Part shown: piece after piece, positions 7,401-11,631 of the stretch
How positions within the stretch are numbered: position 1 is the first letter of the stretch
Layout: every line of letters begins with the position of its first letter
Assembly: GCA_937121005.1 (NCBI GenBank)
Contig: CAKZKB010000113.1
Span: 1 to 11,631 of the forward strand
Direction of reading: 5' to 3'
Source: an uncultured cyanobacterium
GTDB lineage: Bacteria; Cyanobacteriota; Cyanobacteriia; Cyanobacteriales; Geitlerinemataceae
Length of the DNA: 11,631 nt
Notes under the pieces: model-generated
Told to the model about the DNA's origin: nothing
The model's database searches: none
Seen by the model: only the letters and a program-made list of their open reading frames with translations
Program-made: the position numbers and the translations under genes

Positions 7401-8345
7401 ATGAAACTGACGTATAAATTAAGCGCGATCGCAACGACGATCGCCGCGATCTCGTCGATCGCGACCGAAGCGCAAGCGCAAGCCCTAATCCAAATCGACG
7501 GCTCCAGCACGGTTTTCCCCATTACCGAAGCCGTCGCTGAAGAGTTCCAAGAAGACTACGAAGAACGAACCGGAGAAGAAGTGCGAGTCACCGTCGGTAT
7601 CTCCGGTACGGGTGGCGGCTTCCGGAAATTCTGCGCGGGCGAAACCGACATTTCCGATGCCTCTCGCCCCATCAAAGAATCGGAAATCGAAGCCTGTGCA
7701 GAAAACGGCATCGAATTTATCGAAATTCCCGTCGCCTTCGACGCACTCACCGTTGTTGTCCACCCTGACAACCCTCTAAATTCCCTCACCTTCGAGCAAC
7801 TCAACCAAATGTGGGCTCCCGAAGCCGAAGGCGCAATTACCAACTGGAACCAAGTTGATGGTATCGATATCGATGCTCCCTTGGCGCTGTACGGCCCCGG
7901 TGCGGACTCCGGTACCTTCGACTACTTCACTGAAACCATCAACGGCGACTCTGGCGAAAGCCGAGGCGACTTCACCGCCAGCGAAGACGATAACGTGCTG
8001 GTGCAAGGTGTAGCGGGCGATCCCAACGCCCTGGGTTACTTTGGGTTTGCTTACTACTTGGAAAACGAAGGTCGCATTAAAGGGTTGGCGATCGACGGCG
8101 GTGACGGCCCCGTTCGGCCGTCTCCCGAAACCGTGAACGACGAAACCTATCCCCTGTCGCGACCCATTTTCATCTACGTTCGTGCCGACGCTGCCGATCG
8201 CCCGGAAGTGGAAGCCTTTGTGAATTACTATCTCAACGAAGGTCTCCAATACGTCAGCGAAGTCGGTTACGTTCCCTTACCGGACGAACGATATGCCGAT
8301 GCCCGCGATCGCTTTGAAGAACGCGAAACCGGAACCGAATACTAA
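7401..8345 (+). CDS. pstS: Periplasmic phosphate-binding protein, PstS/SphX family
   Basis: The 314-residue precursor begins MKLTYKLSAIATTIAAISS and has a Sec signal peptide ending at TEAQAQA (about residue 28). The mature protein starts LIQIDGSSTVFP. Typical PstS features follow in order: GSSTVFPITEA at the first phosphate loop, SGTGGGF and ISDASRPI, the VAFDALTVVVHPDNP strand, the LNQMWAPEA segment, and GPGADSGTFDYF, the second phosphate-binding loop in the form common in cyanobacterial PstS/SphX. The protein captures inorganic phosphate in the periplasm for a PstCAB transporter. The mature chain is very acidic. Alternative upstream starts at 7347 (TTG) and 7386 (ATG) would put polar residues before the signal peptide. 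The gene stands alone: no pstC, pstA or pstB follows. It carries its own Pho box and probably ends at the terminator near 8600. Confidence 0.93.
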   Translation: MKLTYKLSAIATTIAAISSIATEAQAQALIQIDGSSTVFPITEAVAEEFQEDYEERTGEEVRVTVGISGTGGGFRKFCAGETDISDASRPIKESEIEACAENGIEFIEIPVAFDALTVVVHPDNPLNSLTFEQLNQMWAPEAEGAITNWNQVDGIDIDAPLALYGPGADSGTFDYFTETINGDSGESRGDFTASEDDNVLVQGVAGDPNALGYFGFAYYLENEGRIKGLAIDGGDGPVRPSPETVNDETYPLSRPIFIYVRADAADRPEVEAFVNYYLNEGLQYVSEVGYVPLPDERYADARDRFEERETGTEY

Positions 8346-8566
8346 GTCCTAGAGGCTGTCAAGTCGCTTCGCTCCAATTCAGAATTCAGAATTCAGAATT
8401 CAGAGTTCAGAGTTCAGAGTTCAAAATTAAAGACCTCTGTCTAAAGTCCAGAGACTTGACTAAGGAAAATGTCCCCTCCTTTTCTTCTTGAAAGAAGAGG
8501 CTTGTATCCGAGATCCTTTGGTCAACTGCTGCCAATTTTTGGACGCTGGCGACGCTAATTTAATTG
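8346..8566 (+). other. pstS 3' region, non-coding, repeat-rich
   Basis: No gene is recognised in this stretch. It holds an 8-bp inverted repeat, GTCAAGTC (8358-8365) and GACTTGAC (8453-8460), which brackets the heptamer repeat array. A short hairpin AAGTC-caga-GACTT lies at 8444-8457. Another, CCTTTTCTT (8478-8486) with AAGAAGAGG (8492-8500), has nine pairs including one G-U and a 5-nt loop. It probably forms the 3' untranslated region of pstS up to the terminator; a processed small RNA is possible but not shown. Confidence 0.5.
8378..8426 (+). repeat. Heptamer tandem repeat TTCAGA[AG]
   Basis: Seven consecutive 7-nt units run without gaps: three TTCAGAA, three TTCAGAG and a decayed TTCAAAA. 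This is a short tandemly repeated repetitive (STRR) sequence of the heptanucleotide type common between genes in filamentous cyanobacteria. It lies 33 nt after the pstS stop codon. Confidence 0.9.
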
Positions 8567-8605
8567 GAGCGGTTAGCAAGCTATCCCCTGCTAATCGCTC
8601 TTTTT
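8567..8605 (+). terminator. Intrinsic (Rho-independent-type) terminator
   Basis: GAGCGGTTAGCA (8567-8578) pairs with TGCTAATCGCTC (8589-8600) in a 12-bp stem with a single G-U pair and a 10-nt loop, followed directly by TTTTT (8601-8605). It points rightward, 222 nt after the pstS stop codon and 114 nt before the next gene. It most likely ends the pstS transcript. An attenuator in a leader of the downstream gene is an alternative. Confidence 0.82.
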
Positions 8606-8612
8606 GTCGCCT

Positions 8613-8679
8613 GCAAACTTGTAACGATTCAGGTAGCCGAGCATTGGCTGGTGTAGCCTGAATACTTACGCAAACTTGT
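8613..8679 (+). promoter_or_regulatory. Direct repeat flanking a nested inverted repeat upstream of the Ton-like operon
   Basis: GCAAACTTGT occurs twice (8613-8622 and 8670-8679). Between the copies lies a nested palindrome: outer arms ATTCAGG (8627-8633) and CCTGAAT (8657-8663), inner arms AGCC (8635-8638) and GGCT (8646-8649). The position, 40-106 nt before the start codon and just after a terminator, fits a promoter/operator or a structured leader. No confident -35/-10 pair was found. Confidence 0.45.
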
Positions 8680-8718
8680 CTTTATCTTCCAGTCGAGAAC
8701 TGAAGATCGAAAACTGTA

Positions 8719-9777
8719 ATGAGGTTGCTCTATCTACTCGGAAAAAAGTTGCTCCTTCCCCTGCACGTACTGCGGTGGTTGCTGGCACGTCCCATGTTGT
8801 TGGTGGCGGTGGGCATCCATTTGTTAGTATTGAGGGCAACGCTACCGAGCGAACCGCAACCGGAATTTGTAGAAATTCCGCCCCCCGAACCTGTCGAAAT
8901 TACCAGCCTGACGGCGATCGAGGAGCCGATCGAAGAAACCGAAGAAACCGAACCTGAAGAGGAAGAACAGGAAGCAGAAGAGGAGTCCGAACCCGAGGCC
9001 GAAGAACGTCCTCGCCGTCGCCGTCGCGAAGAAGAACCGCAACCGGAACCCGAACCCGAACCGCGACGGGAACCGGAAGAACGCGAACCCGAACCGGAAG
9101 AAGATTACGATGATTACGAAGAAGAAGAGTACGAGGAGGAAGACGATTATGAAGAGGAAGACTACGACGATTATGAAGACGAGGAAGAAGACGTTGAAGA
9201 CCTCAAGGATTTGAAAGAACCGGAGGACGAAGAACCGGAAGAAGAGGAGCCGGAGGACGAAGAACCAGAGGATGAAGAGCCAGAGGATGAAGAACCCGAA
9301 GAAGAGGAAGATCCACCTGTTAACCGTGCAGGCGTAGACAATACGGGCGGCAATTTAGTGGATAGCTTAAAAGGTGCAGTGCTCGGCGAGCTACTGGTTA
9401 GCAACTTCCGATCCAATCGTGGAGTTGGAACGAACGATCGCGATGAAATTCTCGATTATATGGATGAAGTAGAAGAGAATATCGCTCTTATCGATGACGA
9501 ACTCCACCCCTACTTTTTCGATGGCGGTCGCCCGAGAGATGAAGTAGCAGCCGCCATGGTGATTCCCCAAATTAGCGCCCGCAATGCTTATGGAACGTAC
9601 ATTCAAAGCGCTCTAGACGATCTGGCTTGTGCGGGAGAAAAACAAGATGACTTTGGCGATTCTATCTTTTATCATGTAGAGTGCGAAAATCTAGAATTCT
9701 ACATGAGTCTCGTCAAAATTGGCTCTGGTAGCGGAGCCATGTTGCTTGTTTGGTACGAAGATCCTAGAGAATTGTAG
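8719..9777 (+). CDS. TonB/TolA-position acidic inner-membrane protein, function unknown
   Basis: The 352-residue protein has the plan of a TonB-like energy transducer but a different sequence. A short basic N-terminus is followed by one membrane segment (about residues 24-42) and a Pro/Glu-rich stretch, FVEIPPPEPVEI (50-61), of the kind that follows the TonB anchor. A very acidic linker (about 67-198) contains an Arg patch (RPRRRRR, 97-103), DY-rich runs, and six EPE[DE]E repeats (167-196). The C-terminal domain (about 205-352) includes C304 and C322, which could form a periplasmic disulfide. It shows no YP motif or other recognisable TonB C-terminal mark. The gene lies 109 nt upstream of exbB and two exbD genes, where a tonB or tolA gene would be expected. 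The inferred role is force transmission across the periplasm. A mere acidic anchor or cation-binding protein remains possible. No clear Shine-Dalgarno is seen. Confidence 0.7.
   Translation: MRLLYLLGKKLLLPLHVLRWLLARPMLLVAVGIHLLVLRATLPSEPQPEFVEIPPPEPVEITSLTAIEEPIEETEETEPEEEEQEAEEESEPEAEERPRRRRREEEPQPEPEPEPRREPEEREPEPEEDYDDYEEEEYEEEDDYEEEDYDDYEDEEEDVEDLKDLKEPEDEEPEEEEPEDEEPEDEEPEDEEPEEEEDPPVNRAGVDNTGGNLVDSLKGAVLGELLVSNFRSNRGVGTNDRDEILDYMDEVEENIALIDDELHPYFFDGGRPRDEVAAAMVIPQISARNAYGTYIQSALDDLACAGEKQDDFGDSIFYHVECENLEFYMSLVKIGSGSGAMLLVWYEDPREL
9217..9306 (+). repeat. 15-nt repeat encoding six acidic pentapeptides
   Basis: Six in-frame 15-nt units encode EPE[DE]E (residues 167-196 of the acidic protein). 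The units differ mainly by synonymous changes (GAA/GAG, CCG/CCA/CCC) and D/E exchanges, so the array is old enough to have drifted or is under selection at the protein level. It extends the acidic linker. Confidence 0.85.
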
Positions 9778-9787
9778 CGATCGCGAG

Positions 9788-9828
9788 TTTAACCCGAGCC
9801 TACGATCGCCTTAACGCGGCCTTAATTG
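9788..9828 (+). promoter_or_regulatory. Pho-box-like array upstream of exbB
   Basis: Octamers at 11-nt intervals read TTTAACCC (9788), CCTACGAT (9799), CTTAACGC (9810) and CTTAATTG (9821). Three of the four carry TTAA at positions 2-5, in the same phase and period as the array before pstS. It lies in the 109-nt gap between the acidic TonB-position gene and exbB. A TATGCT at 9848-9853 is a possible -10, but the 19-nt gap is longer than at the pstS promoter. This is a candidate SphR/PhoB site, less certain than the one at 7282-7322. Confidence 0.5.
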
Positions 9829-9886
9829 CAAATTCCGAAGAGTCGGATATGCTTCGATCGAATCCCTAACCTTTTGTAGGTTGGTA

Positions 9887-10666
9887 ATGTACGTTCTCCT
9901 GCAAGTTGCATCCGATGCCGCACAAGTCGCGCCCGAGGTTGCCCCCGAAGCCACCGACGTGACAGTGCGCGTCATTGACGAGTTTTTGAAAGGCGGGCCG
10001 GTCATGTGGCCCCTGCTGGCACTGTCGATCGCCACCGTCACCACTGGCCTGGAGCGGGCCTGGTTTTGGTTGCGCCTGCTCTCCCAAGAACAGCGCATCG
10101 TCGCCGACGTGCTGGAGGCGGCGCGGATCGATTTGGAGCGAGCCGCCGAAATTGCCGACTACGCCCGTTATTTGACGATCGGGCGCTTTCTCCTGGCTCC
10201 TTTGAAACTGCGCCACCCATCGCCAGAAACCTTTCGTTTGGCCCTAGAAACGGCGGCAGATAAGGAATTTATCCAAATGCGAAAAGGGGATAAATTGCTC
10301 GAAACCATCATCGCCGTCGCCCCATTGTTGGGGTTGTTGGGAACGGTGACGGGGTTGATGAATACGTTTAATAACCTCACCGTCGGCGGCGGTGGCGGCC
10401 CGGAAGAAGCCACTAAAGCGGCGGCGGGGATCGGGGAGGCGTTGATTACAACGGCGACGGGAATGATCGTCGCCATTATGGCACTGTTGGTGTTTCGGAT
10501 TATGGTGACGCTGCAAACTCAGCAAATGGATTATTTTGCTGAAGTGGGGAACGAATTGGAGCTTATTTATCGCCAAGTTTGGTACGAGACACCGCGCAAT
10601 TCTCACCGCAACGATCGCGTTATTTTACCGCCAAGCGATCGCGATGCGACGTTGGAGGAATATTAA
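9887..10666 (+). CDS. exbB: ExbB/TolQ/MotA-family proton channel protein
   Basis: This 259-residue inner-membrane protein has the three-helix topology of ExbB. TM1 is about 39-62 and begins GGPVMWPLLALS. A cytoplasmic stretch (63-138) follows. TM2 is about 139-162 with the signature APLLGLLGTVTG (145-156), and TM3 is about 183-207 with EALITTATGM (184-193). The conserved Thr residues of TM2 and TM3 (T153, T188/T189) that line the ion path in ExbB/TolQ are present. With ExbD it forms the motor that uses the proton gradient to energise a TonB- or TolA-like partner. A Gly-rich loop (167-171) between TM2 and TM3 is slightly unusual. The ATG at 9887 is preferred over the in-frame TTG at 9881. Its stop is 6 nt from the first exbD, so translation is probably coupled. 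Confidence 0.93.
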   Translation: MYVLLQVASDAAQVAPEVAPEATDVTVRVIDEFLKGGPVMWPLLALSIATVTTGLERAWFWLRLLSQEQRIVADVLEAARIDLERAAEIADYARYLTIGRFLLAPLKLRHPSPETFRLALETAADKEFIQMRKGDKLLETIIAVAPLLGLLGTVTGLMNTFNNLTVGGGGGPEEATKAAAGIGEALITTATGMIVAIMALLVFRIMVTLQTQQMDYFAEVGNELELIYRQVWYETPRNSHRNDRVILPPSDRDATLEEY

Positions 10667-10672
10667 AGACCT

Positions 10673-11107
10673 ATGAAACGAAAGGCGATCGCTTCTAAGA
10701 TTCCGCAAGTGAACTTAGTCCCGATGATCGACGTACTGATGTCGGTGCTGATTTTTTTCGTAATTCTCTCGATGAGTTTGACGAATCAGTTGATTCCAAG
10801 CGTAGAACTGCCCGAACTGGAAAAAAGTATCGAAGAGGGAGTCGATGCTGAAACTGAAGGCGAAGTCGTTCCTACACCACCCGCCAAGTTAGTGGTTGGC
10901 TTAAACAAAGATAGCCAAATCGTTCTCGATGGCGCAGTGGCTGACGAGGCTCAACTCACTGAAGCCATTAAACTCTTTTTAAGCGAAAATCCAGAGGGGA
11001 TCGTCCAACTGAACGCCCATCGCACGTTAGGATATCAAGAGGTGGAACGAGTGTTACAAACCATGTCTGAAGTGGGCGGCGGACAAGTTTCTTTAGTTGT
11101 AGAATAA
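10673..11107 (+). CDS. exbD: ExbD/TolR-family protein with the membrane aspartate
   Basis: This 144-residue protein has a short basic cytoplasmic N-terminus and one membrane helix (about 13-36), VNLVPMIDVLMSVLIFFVIL. It carries the protonatable D20 that corresponds to E. coli ExbD Asp25/TolR Asp23. The periplasmic part has an acidic/Pro linker (52-70) and the usual folded domain ending in GYQEVERVLQTMSEVGGGQVSLVVE-type sequence (120-144). It is the proton-carrying partner of ExbB. A GGAGG (10654-10658) inside the end of exbB lies 14 nt before the start, slightly far for a ribosome site. It is followed 12 nt later by a second exbD that lacks the Asp. Confidence 0.93.
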   Translation: MKRKAIASKIPQVNLVPMIDVLMSVLIFFVILSMSLTNQLIPSVELPELEKSIEEGVDAETEGEVVPTPPAKLVVGLNKDSQIVLDGAVADEAQLTEAIKLFLSENPEGIVQLNAHRTLGYQEVERVLQTMSEVGGGQVSLVVE

Positions 11108-11119
11108 GGATTTAGTATT

Positions 11120-11587
11120 ATGGGACTGAGAAACCGACGCGAACCACCGGAAATTCCCGAAATTGAAATTACGCCGATGCTAAATGTCATCGTCGTGGTA
11201 CTCGCTTTTTTTGTCGTTGTTTCTACCACGCTTTCGGGAGAACCGGACAGCGTTGATGTCAAAGTTCCTGACAAAAGCCAACCTCAAGACGCACCGGAAC
11301 CGGAAGTTGAGGAAGCGGAACCGCCACCGAATTTAGAAGTCAAAGTCGATGAAGGTGGCACGCTTACCGCCGACGATAGTCCCATCGATCGCGGCGAACT
11401 GTTAAACAAATTACCTGCATTTCTAGAAAACAATCCCGAAAGTCAGGTTTACTTAATTCCCGATCCCAATTTACCCTACGAACAAGTCATCCAACTTTTG
11501 GACGAAATGCGCGAGACTGGGGGCGATCGCGTGGTTTTGGCGATTCGATCGCGATCGCAAACCGAACCTACAGCAGCAGAAGACTAA
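11120..11587 (+). CDS. Second ExbD-like protein with Asn in place of the membrane Asp
   Basis: This 155-residue protein has ExbD topology: a short N-terminus, one membrane helix (about 15-38) beginning IEITPMLNVIVVVLAFF, a Pro/Glu-rich linker (about 53-74), and a C-terminal domain with the ExbD-like PYEQVIQLLDEMRETGGDRVVLAI segment. At the position of the protonatable Asp it has Asn22 (codon AAT, 11183-11185). In E. coli ExbD and TolR, Asp-to-Asn at this site abolishes function, so this subunit probably cannot carry protons alone. It may pair with the upstream Asp-containing ExbD as a structural or regulatory heterodimer partner. AAGGA (11106-11110), which overlaps the preceding stop codon, gives a well-spaced ribosome-binding site 9 nt before the ATG and indicates coupled expression. 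Confidence 0.88.
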   Translation: MGLRNRREPPEIPEIEITPMLNVIVVVLAFFVVVSTTLSGEPDSVDVKVPDKSQPQDAPEPEVEEAEPPPNLEVKVDEGGTLTADDSPIDRGELLNKLPAFLENNPESQVYLIPDPNLPYEQVIQLLDEMRETGGDRVVLAIRSRSQTEPTAAED

Positions 11588-11599
11588 AGTGCGTCAAAA

Positions 11600-11620
11600 T
11601 TAGCGTCGAACTGACGTTAA
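11600..11620 (+). other. Short hairpin after the exb operon
   Basis: TTAGCGTC (11600-11607) and GACGTTAA (11613-11620) form an 8-bp stem with one G-U pair and a 5-nt loop, 12 nt after the last stop codon. No T-run is visible before the window ends, so a terminator role is unproven. Confidence 0.35.
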
Positions 11621-11631
11621 CCAACAATTCT

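Noticed and set aside
7776..8249. 157-codon open frame antisense to pstS.
   Set aside because: It mirrors the codon bias of pstS, has no recognisable family, and has no promoter or ribosome site of its own.
8378..8426. Possible CRISPR array.
   Set aside because: The units are 7 nt and contiguous with no spacers. This is a short tandem repeat.
8346..8718. Riboswitch or known small RNA in the pstS-to-operon gap.
   Set aside because: The stems were seen, but no conserved core of a known riboswitch or cyanobacterial small RNA was recognised. A covariance-model search would be needed.
2193..10018. The 15-mer CATGTGGCCCCTGCT occurs at the kinase start (2192-2206) and inside exbB (10003-10017).
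   Set aside because: In exbB it encodes the family motif MWPLL, and in the kinase it gives a similar peptide by chance with the same codon preference. The flanking DNA is unrelated.
1..11631. Very frequent GCGATCGC palindromes.
   Set aside because: This is HIP1, the known highly iterated cyanobacterial palindrome. It is useful for taxonomy and is not a local feature.

Overview
The window comes from a cyanobacterium. Counting by eye, the palindromic octamer GCGATCGC (HIP1) occurs about twenty times, roughly once per 0.5 kb, which is a cyanobacterial hallmark. Other cyanobacterial signs are an ethylene-receptor-type membrane sensor fused to a bilin-type GAF domain, 11-bp-periodic Pho boxes, short tandem octamer/heptamer repeats, and an ExbB-ExbD-ExbD cassette. 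The genus cannot be named from the sequence.

Layout. Positions 1-2048 (minus strand) hold upp (uracil phosphoribosyltransferase) followed 87 nt later by a GT39/PMT-type membrane glycosyltransferase that runs off the window. A 144-nt divergent intergenic region leads to two plus-strand signalling genes. The first (2193-5312) is a hybrid histidine kinase: ethylene-binding-type three-helix membrane domain, coiled coil, GAF, cyanobacteriochrome-like GAF with two candidate chromophore cysteines, HisKA/HATPase, receiver, and a small helical C-terminus. Its ATPase domain carries an in-frame insert encoded by two short tandem repeats. The second (5402-7210) is a REC-GGDEF-EAL regulator with intact GGDEF and EAL residues. 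Together they look like a light and/or ethylene (or Cu-ligand) input coupled to c-di-GMP metabolism.

Positions 7211-8605 hold an orphan pstS/sphX-type periplasmic phosphate-binding protein gene. It is preceded by a four-repeat Pho box at the right distance from a -10 element and followed by a repeat-rich 3' region ending in a strong intrinsic terminator (8567-8605).

Positions 8606-11587 hold a Ton/Tol-like energy-transduction cassette. It comprises a one-TM protein with a very acidic ~130-residue linker and an unfamiliar C-terminal domain in the place of TonB, then exbB, an exbD with the normal membrane Asp, and a second exbD with Asn at that position. A second array of Pho-box-like repeats lies just before exbB. 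This suggests that the motor and the phosphate-binding protein respond to phosphate starvation together, perhaps to drive outer-membrane uptake of phosphate compounds. This is inference from motif spacing and gene order. No TonB-dependent receptor and no pstCAB genes lie in the window.
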